Assembly (NCBI GenBank): GCA_921293015.1
Contig: OV121092.1
Span: forward strand, 13,026,001 to 13,090,000
Reading direction: 5' to 3'
DNA length: 64,000 bases
DNA from: Phorcus lineatus
Lineage: Eukaryota; Mollusca; Gastropoda; Trochida; Trochidae
The notes under the pieces were generated by a model. The model searched no databases and was not told where the DNA came from. It saw only the letters and a list, made by a program, of their open reading frames with translations. Position numbers and translations under genes: made by a program. Of this stretch, positions 1 to 14,260 are shown piece after piece; position 1 is the first letter of the stretch; the number at the start of each line of letters is the position of its first letter.

Positions 1-319
1 TTAACCTAGATTTAGAGAAATTTAGAAGTTGTTGAAAAAAGTGTTATTTAAATGCACGTCGTAAACAGCTCGATAATTATACTAATAATTCCTAAATCAT
101 CTTGACCTTAAACTTTAAAAAATAACAATATATCAATTCGAAGTTTTTAGACATATAGTTCTTATCTCAGCTGATAAAACTGTACATTTCTTTCAATATT
201 CCAAGATTTAACAATTCATTAAATTTTCCCCTAAGCTTATTACCTGGTGAAGTATATTTGTCATTGAAAACCAAAAATAACCAATGACAATGAGACCCTT
301 TGCTGTTTTGTTGTCCTTC
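1..319. other. AT-rich non-coding
   Basis: No repeat, RNA gene or supported frame is seen. Confidence 0.6.
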
Positions 320-639
320 CACTTCCCTCGAGGGGGTGGGATAGCGCAGTGGTTAGCGCGTTCAGCTTCGGATCAAGAGGTCCCGCCAGGGGCTCGGCAA
401 CATTGTCTGCAGTAGAGAACTGTTCTACAGGCAGTCAGGTTTGGGTGCAATGCTACATTGAATTTCAGTGCAGTACCACCCATGGTTCGCTAGTTCCAGC
501 CGATGCTCGCAGGTTTCACCGCAATGCATAGCCACAATGGTGTTGCGGGCTTTCTCCCTGCAATAATACTAGCAGCCGCGATATATGTGAAATACTCTTG
601 AAAGCGGCGTTAAACCTCATATCACCTCACTTCCCTCGA
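320..639 (+). mobile_element. tRNA-derived SINE, family 1, with 12-bp target duplication
   Basis: The target duplication cacttccctcga flanks the element (320-331 and 628-639). The head, agcgcagtggttagcgcg, is a pol III A-box region. The B box is lost through a small deletion (gaggtcc runs straight into cgccaggggctcgg). The body contains gtttgggtgcaatgctacat, and the tail ends in gcggcgttaaacctc. Confidence 0.9.
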
Positions 640-717
640 TTCAAGAAGAACAACCAATGATTTTCCAATCTCATTAAAATAAAACCTTAGACTGCTGCAC
701 TACATTACGCAGATTAT

Positions 718-720
<3 letters not shown>

Positions 721-769
<49 letters not shown>
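721..769. repeat. (TA)n microsatellite
   Basis: An uninterrupted TA dinucleotide run of about 48 bp. Confidence 0.97.
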
Positions 770-772
<3 letters not shown>

Positions 773-1221
773 CTCACTAGGCTCCCTTACTCAAGCCGTC
801 AAGTTAACCTTTGCTTCAGTTTGACCTCTAAATCTCATTGGCTTGCCGCAGATACCTTCAAGCAATCACAATGCGCGTCTCTTAGTGAACTTCACAGAGA
901 CTGCAAGTAATTACTTTAGACGAAGTTGAAACTCTTAAAAATTTTCGATTTTACAGAGAACAAGTTGAAGTCATTTGCATATGCCTATTAATACCATTTA
1001 ACTCAGCAGATTTAGTTATAACATTTCAGTCTTTGACGAAACAAGGGTCAATTCCATTAGCACATAAACGTCGCATATAACTAATATATTATTATTAAGA
1101 AACCTAGTATTGGTATTTGTACATGTTTTGGTTGTTTTTGTTTCTCAGCATGTTTATGGTTAATTTGTTTCACGAAATTTAAAATTATTCAATGATTACT
1201 ACAAACTAAATGACGAAACAT

Positions 1222-1479
1222 TTATTCAACGTATCTGTTTCCAGAAGAAGCATTTGGATTGTTACGGTCTACTAAAGGATAACGTTGAGGAATGCAGAGT
1301 TTGCATTGCGAAATACAACTACATAGCTTTCGATTTGACTTGTGTGTGCAACAAACCGAGCTGGGGTAAATCGAATGTACATAAAATACATTAATTCGGG
1401 TATTTAGGCAATTCGACATTGGAAAACAGTCGTAAGGTTTTGGTTTCCGAGATCTGAAAAGCGTACAAGTGAAATGCAA
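1222..1479 (-). other. Cysteine-rich small frame, probably not a gene
   Basis: An ATG-started 85-residue frame contains ten Cys, eight of them in SVCCTHKSNRKLCSCISQCK and its surroundings. It lacks a signal peptide and any recognised family pattern. Reported because such Cys density is unusual in AT-rich intergenic DNA. Confidence 0.15.
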
Positions 1480-2052
1480 TTCGCCTGCACCATAGATTAC
1501 GGGGCGAATTCGCTGATTGGCTGATTTGAATTATGTCAGAGGCAAACCTGACGGCTCACGTAACGGAAGCCAGGTGAGATCTACACGCGTAATGTAGTGG
1601 AGCATTTAGATTTCATTTCAATGAGATTGAAAGTTGAAAATAATCTCTGATGTATATTTTTTACTCAACTGAATGTACAGACAAATCAAAAACACAGATC
1701 TGTTGTATGAAACTCATTTTAATCTTAATGTCACTAGCGAATCGTGTTATTGTAATAGCTGGAAGACTGCTGTTTTTAATTTAACATCTTCGTTTAATTG
1801 ATCACTGTTTTGATTTAAATCGAAATTGAATTATTTCTACTTGAAACAGTCAAGACGAAAAATTTATTATATCTTATACATGCTTTATGAAATATTCAAC
1901 GGCAAAAAAATTAATCTGCTTGAAGTGTTTTGTAAATAATTGTGTAACGAATGCAAAGCGAGTGCTGTGAGCATGGACAGAACATCCCTTGATTTTTACT
2001 GAATGCTTCGGTTTGTTTATTTGAAAAAGGAAAATAGAGCACCGATCTGACA

Positions 2053-2268
2053 CCAATTTCTAGGAATGTGGTCGTGATATCAATTTCCAGGAATGTGGTC
2101 GTGACGTCAATTTCTAGGAATGTGGTTTAGATATCAGTTACAATGAATGTGGTCGCGATATCAATTTCTAGGATGTGGTCCTGATGTCAATTTCTAGGAT
2201 GTGGTCCTGATGTCAATGTCTAGGAATGTGGTCGTGATGTCAATGTCTAGGAATGTGGTCGTGATGTC
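2053..2268. repeat. 27-bp minisatellite, eight units
   Basis: The unit is close to atcaatttctaggaatgtgg plus tcgtgat. Some units are 26 bp (ggatgtgg variants), and the third and fourth units are the most diverged. Confidence 0.93.
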
Positions 2269-2269
2269 T

Positions 2270-5200
2270 TATTCGAACTACACTTGCGCCATTTGCTCAC
2301 CATAGAACTGATGACTTATGACAACTTATATGTATGAGTTATTTACCATCTATTTAGATATCTTATATAAATATATTGAAAATGTAGCAAAATTCAAGCA
2401 AGCATGAAAACATGCAAGAACAATTAGTGGTATTTCCAAACTTCTGCCAAGTTTCGCATGAATTCTCGACATTTGACATAAGCAACTCAACCATTTACCA
2501 AAATTCATATCTTAAAAATTGCTTCACATGAAGCAGAAATGCTAATGAAATACCTAAAAACAATGGTTAAATTTTGTAATTGCTCTTTAAATCTATCATC
2601 TATAAAAATTCATTAATACACTGTTTGAACCTGGAGTAGATGTTAAAAGGAACCTATGACAGATGATTTGAAAAAATATCAACTTGAATTTTTCTATTTA
2701 ATCAGGTAATAAAGTTTTTGCTTTTACTGAAAAAAAACAACAATTCTTTACTTGAATTAAAATTTATGTCATAAAGAGAATGTCACATTATTTGTTTTTT
2801 AAAGGTGACTTAAAATGGGGAGGCTAAAGATTCTACCTTATAATTAGCGACCCAGCATAAGATCTGCAAGGCTGCATTGACAATCCCATTATTCAGACAT
2901 AAAAACCTAAACTCAAGAAACTTATAATACAATCAAATCTTAAGGAGTTAGAAGATCAACCATTTCTAAAAGTATGCATGCAAACTAATAAGATTTAATC
3001 GAGCATTGCATTAGATAAGCATAAGGTACCATTACAAAATCAAGTTTTTGGGAACTATCTTATGCAGCATTCATTTAAAGCGGAAATGAATATATTTTCT
3101 ATTAGACAGCTTCATCTATGTTGTTAGTAAGGCGTTTCAATCATGCAAAAACCTATGCCATTTACAGTGCAATGATATAGCCAACTTTATTTATTACCGA
3201 TTCTCGCGATTTGTGGTACAATTGTTGACTTTGGTGACAACTTTCTTTGGGTTTCAAACATCGATAACATGGAAAGCTAGAACACATAATTAGTCTACAG
3301 CTGCAACATTAAGAGTTAAAAGTAGTTTTCTATGACTTGAAACACATACAACCTTACTTTAAATAGTCTGCAAAAGTGTCTTTTCAAGTGTTAAATCTAG
3401 CACGGCTGTAAACGAAGATAGAAACCTTTCACATGATGACCTGAGGAGTTGAGACAATTTCTCGAAACAGTCGGTTAATTCTGACATTTGCTATAAAACA
3501 TCTGATATGAATTATTTTCTTTCATTGGAGACAAGTAAAGTAGTGGTTGTGGCCGACAGTAAAGCTAATTTGTTAATGGATGTTTACATTTCCACCAAAT
3601 AGTCAAGTCAAATCATTTTACACTCACACATAAAGCACTTATCATATCACTTCAGTGGCGTTGGAAATATTTTAATTAACAAATAAATCATTACAAGTTT
3701 TAAGAATCTTGTTCGTAGTGTTTCAGGGGAATAAAGCAATGCATCATCTTGGCCCATGGCGTACTATTGTTCGCTATGTACAACCCGAGTGGTTATATAG
3801 CTATACGGAGATATATACAACCAACCTCATAACTATTTCTTATTTATGTTGCACTGTTAGTTTTAAAGAACAGTAACGAAAAGTTCATAGGTAAAAAGTT
3901 ATGTGACACCATGTGAATGGTCTGGTGAACTGTCAAAGGCCAATTTCGTAACTAAGCCAATATGTACTCGATATGTACAAAACCGGTAACCGTTACGATA
4001 TATCAGGTATGTGCTTTTCTCTCAAGTCAAAAATGAACATTTTAGGATTAGAAACCTGACTTAAATGTAGAAAAGCTTCATTTTTGTTTCCTATAATTCG
4101 CCCTTTGCTTGACCTTGAACTACTGATTAACTTTCACATGTCAGGAAGTCAGCAGTGCCAATTTACAGTTTATTCATCTCAAGTTGATTGACTGAGGCGC
4201 AGCTGCGGGACCTAATGAGGTCTACTTACTATCTTCCAGGACAGTGTAGTTTGAGATGTTAATCAGGATACTTCATGTTATAATGCAGTTTTTATGAAAA
4301 CTATAAAACATTTATCAAGAATTGGTATCATTTGAAGAATATAGATATTAATCTTTTAAATGGATTTAAATGTGAATTAATACCATGCAGTATTCAATAT
4401 CTTTAATCTCATTGTTTGAGGCTAAATGTTGTTGTCATGTACAAATTGGCATGCTATAGTGAGAGCGAAGTAAAAGATAAGCACGGTGAACCTATTGGAT
4501 GAAGTAATTTATCTCTTGTTTTAACTTTTAATCTCTTTTATTATAGATATACAAAAACAACATGTTAGTATTTCGTGTAAATTATTTTTTAAGAATATTG
4601 ATTAAGGTGGAAAGAATAGAAGTAGTACAATAATATCGATCATGTTCTTTTATGAATAATAATAGATAGTTCAATCTCCCCTAGTTCTTGGTTTCTCTTG
4701 AAATAAGTCCATCTCCTGGATCATGTTAGTTGATATATTAACCATCGTCAGCAATGTTCACATCAAGCGTGCGTTTGTGCATACACTACAAGAAGAAAAA
4801 TCTTAATGTAAATATATTGTTAAAATGTTTTAACAATGAATGAGTAAGATAATGTAGGATTTAGCTAATATAAAATTATTAAGTTGAAAATTTAAATGAC
4901 GTTAACAATTATTATTGTAAGTCAAAAGTGGTGGATCAAAGTACGTGTAAATCAGCCCTGGTAGCTTAATAAAATAGTAATGTTTAAAATGCTATTCACA
5001 GTTTAGATATTGGCTTTGAATGAATTTCATAACTGAATTCCGTAGAAGGAAAATTAAGCAAAAGTAACCTTTTTTCATCTTTACTAAAATAAATGTAAAT
5101 TTTGAAATTTCTTTAAGCATTTTGCAATAAATCTAAAACGATATCAAACTGCAGAAAAATTTAACCATCATATTCTGGATGGAGTTTGATGAGTTATAAG

Positions 5201-8000
5201 AGTTATTGCCATTACAATTAATCAAATGAAGTTTTACATGTTATTTAAAAAGTTATGGTTCTTTTAAAACAGTCTGTCAATCAGCGAGTCTTTTTATATG
5301 TTTAGCAACGTGTTGCATTGTAATTAATGCTTTTAAATTCAAAATCCAACAGGATTTAATTGCTCCTGCTGTGGAAACCATTACAATCAAAGATAAAGAT
5401 CGAAATGTTGATACTATTAAACATGTTCGGTTTTAAATCAGAAACTGAGATTTATCATAATTATTGTTTAAAGGATATTGATAAATGGTTGATTCATATG
5501 TAATTGTATTGATGTTCATTTCAGTGAAACAGTGTAATCGGATGATTGCCTAAATCGGTCTTCAATGAAACACAGGCTGAAAGCAATACTAATAAATCAA
5601 AATAAATTATTCTGGTAGTGCTTTTAAATCATCAATATTTAATTGAAATTGATTAAATTACTGTTTTGACATCCACTTTATCATAAGAACTTAAAACAAA
5701 TAATCAATTGTAATCGAACGATTTCTGAAATTAATATCAGCTGTATCAATTTTTTAACTATTCATGTTGGACACAATTAATATCTTGTTTTGAAACGTGC
5801 GTGATAGTATCAAAGCCATTCACCTAATGAAACAAGGCATGAAACTCTGTAAAGTGTTTCTAATTACATTTACATTGTTAAGTTGTCGCATTATTGAGTA
5901 ACATGCGTAATAACAGTGTTATTCTAATTCAAAGGAAGCTCTTAGAATTTCATTTAATAAATTGTTGTAAACCGTAGCATAAAACAATAGATATTTGACA
6001 AAATATTTATTTGATCATGAATAACTACGATTACCTTAGGGCTACACGAGGGAATGCCATCCTAAGTGACTTTGCAAGTGACTATATCTAAAGCTCTATT
6101 AGTTTTCAAAACTGTCATATGTACCATAAGTAACGATGGCTTTTTACCATCTTGTGCTCAGAGAGTTTTAAAAGATTAAGCCCTGACTTCAGACTTGTAA
6201 CCATAAAACACTTTTTGTCTTTAAGTCAAATCATGTAAAATTTTCATTTGGCATCACATTACACAGACACAATTTACAGAAATCAATGCACTCAACGGAA
6301 TGACAAAAAAAACTCCTTAAAGGTTTCCGTTCAGGATATGTTCTCTTCATATACTTTTCTTCAAGTGAATACAAACAGTTATCTTATCAGAGACAGTCAG
6401 ACAGTATACCTAAAACCCGGAGACGATGAATTTCTTTGCTTTTGTTAAGAAAAGTCATGTAATTGTTGGCATTTTGGATCTTTTTCAACATTTGCACAGA
6501 AGTAATCGAATACAACACTGCAATCTAATGTCTTACCACGAAACTCCAATAACAAGATAAGATTAAATACCATACAATTGTTCTAGACTGTACGTTGCCT
6601 GTTAAATAACAAAGGTTTTATTCAAATAAATCCAACGTTTTGGCGTTGATATATCAAGATCTTAGCAAATAAACATTTAAAGTCAAAACGTTTAGATCGT
6701 TTTGTTGAGGGATCATGTTACACTACATATACAAATGACAGATATATGGTATTCAAGGAAGGGGCGTGGGGTCAAATTTATATTTTCTCCTTTCTGCAAT
6801 AGATACACCATATGGGTTAAAATCTTAATATTTTGCGCTTTTCACCAAAATGATTTTGACAGTTTAATAAATAATCAAGAATTTATTTTATTTCAAACCC
6901 CAGTAGTGCATAAATCCCAGCTCAATTTATTCCTGTAGTACTTGGGTAGTAAGTGAACAGAATGTTACATCATATTGTCACTAAATTTGAAAGTAATGAA
7001 ACTTTCGTTATGCAAGTGTACATAGATGTTATTAGGATGTTGAATTTCGGCTTTTAAAATACATGGAGGCCTTTGCTATATTAATATTCATACAAGTTAA
7101 TATCATATTTGTATTGCATCTTGGGATGATAATGACTGCGACGGTCTTTATTATTGTTATTCAGTGTTTCGTGTTGGATGTTTATGCGATGTTTACACTG
7201 ACCCAGTTATGAATGGATGTTGTAAACAGTGTATATATCAATATAAACTAAATACCCAATGACTATATGTTTGGGTAATTCATATTAAAGTTCAAACTTT
7301 ACTTGATAGTACTCATTTCATCCTCTTTAGTAAAGTAATACTACGTAAACTTCCAAGGTATAAAAAAAACGCGAAATAATTTGTAAAACACAATTTTCGT
7401 GGAAATATTTTTTTTTAGTCCATAACTTTGTGTTCTAATCCTAGACCTTGTGGGCATACAAAGATAAACTGACATCAGAGTGAGTGCTTTTAAATGTTTT
7501 CACCTAGAAAGTTGTAAAATGTATACTCAAACAAATCGACGTATATCTTATCTTAATGTGATACGTTATATATTTGATTTAGCTTTTAATATGAAGATTA
7601 TATGATTGTATTTACCTTATCATGACTTGCAATCTGATGTATATTTAAAGTTTATATGTATTGCCCTTTCAATTTCTATTCGTCCTCAAGCTCTTAGACG
7701 TATGTAATTGACTTATCATGTATTATAGTCTCTCACAAGCATATGTAGTTTTATGTTAAAACTCCAGTTTGACTGGCTACTCGATAATAGGTACGACTAT
7801 AGAATCAAGTTACACAAGTTTAAAAAAATTATAGATATGTCATTCGTTTTCATTTCAACCGTCCGAATATTTACTTTTGAATTTTTGATGTATTATCTAG
7901 ATTTCACAAGCTTAAAAAGCATGTTTGGCTATTAGATCCACTAAAATGATGTGAAGATATTATATAGAAAAGAAAAGTTAGCACAACTTTGACGACTTCT
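2270..8000. other. AT-rich non-coding tract
   Basis: Only short open frames, none with splice context or family features. No tandem repeats of note and no tRNA-like sequence. Nothing supported. Confidence 0.6.
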
Positions 8001-8815
8001 GTTTCTGGACATGACAGTGAGATCCTGGGAGACTTCATCATGTAAATGTGAAAGTTTCCTGTCTGCTGGTTAGTTGGATACTTTGTTATATTGCTACATG
8101 TCCATAAACACCTAGCCATTGAGCAACATATGAAGGTTATGGAGATCTTTGACAAATTATTATGCCAGACAGATAGATGTCACATGTATGTACACACATA
8201 TTATGTTACATTTGAAGAGTGTCCGTCTAATACTGACGCCTCTTGCTTCTGTCAAATATGTGTTTTAAATCGAATAGTCTCCATAAATGCAGTCGGTAAA
8301 ATGTCAGAAGATGTCACTTAGGAAATTTAAAATGAATACACCATAATTAATTAGGAATGGTCAGTAACGAAAATGCATCAGCATCTTTGAAAAACGCAAT
8401 TGTGGATGAGACAAGGAAACCCCCTGAGACATCATTAGTTTATGTTGAACATTGACTGTCAAATATTGGTCCTTTCTTTTCTTTCAAAGACGAGTAACTG
8501 TGATAAATTGCTTTTGTTAATCTAATCAAACACTGCTTGATGTTTCTTTCATTACAACTTATGAAAAGTGGACTTCAGACGTGGACGTCATTCGTGCAAG
8601 TAGATCTTTTTCAACTTAAATATACTAACGTGGCTTGTCTGGTATACATCAATTACAAAGAAGATGAAACGCTGTTTAAACATCATCAATCATTATTCTG
8701 AATTGTTCGACGGTTTTCGGTTTAATGTACATTTACGAACAAAACAAACATCCCCATACAATTTCAAATCTGAAAAATCAAATACAAGGGCACAAAGAAT
8801 GTTTAATACTGGATA

Positions 8816-9275
8816 TTGATATTCATAAGCCCAGTGTACATGAGGATTTGTTCACATAATCAATTGAATCAACATGTTTTACAGGATATTCTATCACAGG
8901 AGGGTCTATTGTCCGGTTTTCGACTACAAATACACACACATCACGATGACAGCAAATTCTTAAAGTGCTTATGTATAAGTCTGGTGTTGATGCATGTTTG
9001 GGTAAGGTGTTGTTTGAGAAGACAAGTAACCTGGTCTCGTATCCGATACAATTTTTCCTGCAGGGCATTCCTCGTCAAAGGAAGTGGTTGTGTGTTGTGG
9101 CGTACGAGGTGGTATTGTAGCTGCTCTCAGGATACATATCAGGACGCAAATATTTGTTGTGTTGGAGAAGATTGTTGTGATAACAACAGTGTAAGGCATA
9201 GCAACACCCTGTTGCAACATAATAGGTGAATTCATTCGAAGAAAGGATTACCCAACAGACTATGAAACGGGTCAA
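8816..9275. other. Segment open in several frames on both strands
   Basis: The plus strand has a 137-residue frame (starting ATG-independent at 8816) and the minus strand three overlapping frames. GC is higher than around it. The minus frame ending at 8969 has a short hydrophobic stretch followed by a Thr/Pro-rich tail. Just upstream on the minus strand (about 9378-9312) GTGTGTTTCAG is followed by ERQPHEGGSVIIMEEIVTRR and a stop. I recognise none of these; they may be decayed exons. Confidence 0.2.
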
Positions 9276-9419
9276 AAAACCTACTTGTTTTGCAGTTTCC
9301 CTTAATGTCTTCTTCTTGTCACAATTTCTTCCATAATAATCACGCTGCCTCCTTCATGCGGCTGCCTTTCCTGAAACACACATCATAGTTCAATCACCAC
9401 GTCGTTTGCAAACACCTGC

Positions 9420-11860
9420 CCGACCCTCAGCTCTGTTCATTTGGAACCTGCTGTCCTGGGAAGGACTTAACTAATTTTACGGCTTTCACTAAATCATAAC
9501 AAGGTCAGTCCAGTATACGATGATGATTTTCACAAGTCAACGTCATGCCTTTGAACAGTCAGTAGATGCGAATTCCACGTGCACGAAGACGTCTACTTAC
9601 TATGACTGTGCTGACAAAGTGCCAAAGAATTTTACATACTGAGTAACTTCTCAAATGAAAATTGTTTAATGTTTGAGGGAGATGATGTTACGTTCTTTGG
9701 TCTATCTGCTGCCTTGCAATGCAAGTTTATCAGTAGCGCGTGCTGATCTGTCATCTATCGCTGCATCCAAGGATTCTTCAATCAAAAGAAGTGGTAGCTC
9801 CCATTTTAAACATGGTCAGTATTTTTCTCTAGGCACAGGTGTCAACAGAACATGCTAAACGGGCGTAATTGATGACAAAGAACAGCTGGGGCTGTGTTGT
9901 ATATAAACATTTGATAAAAGAACTTTTTTCACTTCCAAAAAGTTTTGATATACCATATCATTTTTACTCTCTATCAATGGTCCATGTGTAACCTTTAGGT
10001 TTTCTGCAACCCTGTGTTGTTTTTGAAAAATATATCACTTTAATGACTATTTGAAAGAAAAACTATTCAAGTATCAATTTGGAGGACGTTCCCGTGCAAA
10101 TCAGTATGTTTTTAGGTAACTAATTAAAAATATATAATTTTGTAAAACCTCTGAACTTCATAATAACATTTAATCTCTTTTAGATCGACATTTTTAAACA
10201 ACAATCAATAAATTCATTGTCATCTAGCAGTTCAGTGTCCTTTGAATTTTATCTTGAAATTAAAATGGTATCCCAATGATATATTTTCCATCAGTTTTTT
10301 TATATCTGTTTTGAAATAATTCATGTAACACAAGTGTCCACTATTTTTTCTTCGTTTTGATTTAAACAAAATATATGACAGGGAGTTGGTGTGAGTAACA
10401 ACGAGGCAACGTGCAGACTATTCAAGTCTGATCACAGATCATGTAAAGTCTCAAAGACTCAAAATCAGAACCGTTCTATGGATCATCAACCTCGCACAGC
10501 ATTGTGGAAGTTACACAAGAAAGGCAATCTTCCAAAATTTGATCGTGCGAGTTGCAAAAAGAAATTAAACATTATTATTAACGGGACGGTTTTTTTATAT
10601 CAGGGCACATTGAAAAACTTTAATTGTCTTATTTATACTAATTCAAAACTCCAAAAGATAAGACAATCAAGTAGGATATAAATGATATAATTGAAAAACA
10701 TTTTCATTTTGAAAATAGGTCTCTGATAGAAAGAGCAAACAACAAGAGGCACAGAAGAACGAATAATTTCTTATGGATAGTCAACTTCTTTATTGCATGA
10801 ATGCGACGTTACGGTATAGATACTAACACCGTTAGCAAGCAAGTGATGCATATGATGCATATATAATGATTTGAAATGCTTGAACTTTATGACCTAAAAT
10901 TTGGTAAAATTAGAATGGAAAACTGGTGAAAAAGATTCATATTCTTTTCCAAAAGAAATTGTATGTCATATAAAATCTCAAGATGTCAAAAGAATAACCT
11001 ATTGTATTTAACACAAAATGCTACATACCGTTTTATCTTTCTGTCATTTGACAACTAATTATTTGAAAATAAAATAAAACTGTTATCTGATTCAACCTTA
11101 TCAATTGAATTGATAGACGTTAAAGAATATCATTAGCATTACCACTGTCATCATTCATGCGTTTCAATATGAGCTGGATTGAATTGGAAGTCACCTCCAA
11201 TATATATCGCCATATGTATTGTTTGATGACATAAAGATATCATCTTTTCATTTTCACCTGGCCACAACAAATTTGGTTGTATCAGTAATACGAATGGTAA
11301 AGAAAATTGTTTCATAAAACAATGTACATGAATACACATCCCTTTTGATTGACAATGTCTTGTCTTATAAAGACTAAACTTTTATATTTCTCGGTTTTTC
11401 AACTATCTTTTCAAATTTTTATTTCACCAAAACAAGCTTCCTGCTACATCAGCGTATTTGCATCCGCGTAGCCCCTACGATACCCTGATATCAATCAAGG
11501 CCAAAACCTCGTATTGTTCTTCATATGTCCAGCCAATGAAATGACTTCAACTAGAAGAAGTATCCGGATGAGAGGGCAATGGCGTGTGCTTCTTACAAAC
11601 GAGGCCTAGGGAATGTTACATACGAAATATAGCCATGCATAACCCATAATGAATGATACCTCTGTTTATATATTTTTTAAAAGATTGATTAAAAAATATT
11701 CACAGATTAAATTTATGATTTAGTCATCATATCCGTGTTACGAATTAAGCCGATTGAGAAACGAAAAAAGTGAAAGTAAAACTTGAAAAATAATTCATGG
11801 AATGAAAGTAATAATGAAATTTATAGTGGGCATGATGATGATGCTTGCAAACATTGCATT
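9420..11860. other. AT-rich non-coding tract
   Basis: Short frames only (for example 10391-10681, a basic and Asn-rich frame opened by GTG). Nothing recognised before the 55-bp duplication at 11864. Confidence 0.6.
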
Positions 11861-11863
11861 CAC

Positions 11864-11973
11864 TGGCAACCTTGAACGAATAAATGAACGTAAAACATAA
11901 GAAAAACTAGATTTTCATTGGCAACCTTGAACGAATAAATGAACGTAAAACATAAGAAAAACTAGATTTTCAA
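11864..11973. repeat. 55-bp perfect tandem duplication
   Basis: tggcaaccttgaacgaataa through aaaaactagattttca occurs twice head to tail with no difference noticed, implying a recent event in otherwise old sequence. Confidence 0.95.
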
Positions 11974-12059
11974 GATAACACACTTTAACAATAATGAAGT
12001 TCTTATCTGGAAAATCCTGTCTTTCTTTTAACCCCTCCCCCTTTCAATCCCCAACACCT

Positions 12060-14260
12060 TGAAACTTTTGAAAAAGAACATTAACATCAGACATACAACA
12101 TACCCAACCAGCTTGTGTAGGAAGGGAAGTTATTGCGTTTGCCTTACATGTTCATTTAGTGGTTTCTGTCATTTTGGCTGGTCACTATTAATCAAGTAAT
12201 AACAATCCCTGGGGATACATTTAATTGAGGGAGCCGGAACTGTGAGTCTGAATTCTCGATCTGATGTTGTTACTGTCAGGTCAGCCAGTGTTTGGAAATT
12301 GTCAACAACGAAAGACAGTTTATATCAGTTATTTGATTATTGTCACTTTACTTTTAGGTTAAAGGACACTTTAAATGTTTCCTTTCGATGCCTGAAAGTG
12401 TTTATTAGGTAAAATTTGTTTTGTCACATAAGTAAAGAAATCAATGTGTTTGCAAAGACTAATTTAATGATAATGCTTACCGTAAACTGTTTATTAGACT
12501 ATGATTCGATGAATTTGTTATCTTTTTGTTACGTGGTTAATCTGTATGTGAATAACTTGTTACATTATCTTCTAACATAAGATTGAGATGTCAACTTTTG
12601 TCATTCAAGGTTTTCTAATTGTTGACCAGCTAAACGTACAAGTGATCTAATTGTTCTATAAAACATCTAACACGTGTGATTGTAGGAATTAGGAACTGTG
12701 ACACATAAACAGTAAGGTATCAAATAATATAAAACATTTTGTCAGTCTTTTTGTGTTTTTAAGGTTGACTATTTCTTGTGTATGTCTGAAAAAAATATTT
12801 TCATTTTCATTCCACATGTGTGAACTATTGTATCTATATCTGCACTTATGATATTTCCTTCACGTCTAGTCGTATCTTTATTTCCGTAGCTCTTATATCT
12901 TGATCTCTACTTGCTATTAGCATCCTCTTTACTGTCTTGCACCAGCACGTACACAAGATGAGAGAGCATTACTCCTGAATGCCTTTCTTTCTTCTTTCGT
13001 TCTTTGATCTTTGATGTTGTTTTTGTGGTTAGTTGGTAGTGATAAAAGTTTATCACATAATGGTTTACTACTGACAGCATCTGGCAATTTTAAGTTATGA
13101 CATTTGCCTTATTTAAAAAATATCAACAAGCAACTGCGGAGGCAGCGTGGGAGGAAACATCAGCTTGTAGGATTTGTAGAATGGATTTAGGCTACAATTG
13201 GCATTCACATGATCTAAAACAAGAGTAAGTATAAATTCTGCCATCTACTTATGCCAATATATACACTCAACACAGAAGAGGATTTCATTTAGCTACATGC
13301 AAATAAAATACCTATTTTTCAAAAAGAAATTCCTAAATGAAGCACATGAAGTAGTTTGTAAGATGGTACAGTCAGAATGTGGTCGTTTGAAAGTATATCA
13401 ATAGCTAAAAGTTACTTTCATACTCGTACAAATGCTATCAAGTTATTTAACCTAAACCGAACTGAAGAACCTTACTTTATATCAATAATGAATTGAATAT
13501 ATCTCACAGATACATCATAGCAATTATTCATATGACGATGTAGTAAAATATATTGATGACAACCTCTTTACTTATGATGCGATGTTTTAATGTAGCTTCT
13601 TTGTGTCATCATCTAGAATGCCTCGATGTCATAAATACATTTCTCTTCATCAAAGCCTCTCCTAGAAATCATTGATGTATTTGACATTCTTCATTTAAAC
13701 TGATATAACTGTCAAATCAGAGAAGCATAAACTCTCAGTAGGATAAGAATCATCAATCGATTTTTAGATTTTGGAACTTAGAAAGGTGATTTTCACGCCT
13801 ACACGATATCATTTCTTTGACAACTCCCAAAAATACCTTCTACTAATAAGAACAACAAAGGAACGTTAATAGCATTGTTCTAGCTCTAACGGTACAGCAT
13901 AGTGACAGCATAGTTCACCTTTGAACATTTTGACCGTTCCTGTTTCATGTTAGAGCTAGGATATTAAAAGAGCTCTACAGAAATACTTCACTATAAATGT
14001 AATTTGTAAAGATATCAAAATATGTCATTGCAGGGAAAACAATATTTTCTTTAAACAATTTTAAACGATTTGCTACAAAATAAATTAACCTTCAGGCCTA
14101 TTGTTGTGGACGTGACAAGGACGTCCCCGCGGTCCCTACCATTATAATGAAACCTACACTGTCTTGTCGAGGACTCACCTTCCTGCTTTGAAGATGAGAA
14201 AATCTGATAATCTGTATTGTAAATTAACTTAGGCACTGAATTGTGTTTCTTTCATCACAA
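12060..14260 (+). repeat. Old duplicated block, copy A
   Basis: Four segments match copy B (17975-21540) in the same order and orientation: 12060-12420, 12835-13180 (with ggcagcgtgggaggaaacat), 13775-13870 (cacgcctacacgatatcatt) and 14080-14260 (gtggacgtgacaaggacgtc). Identity looks like 65-80 percent with indels. On the minus strand the last segment reads RDRGDVLVTS.T.G.K.NLF in both copies, but no complete exon can be defined. Confidence 0.7.
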
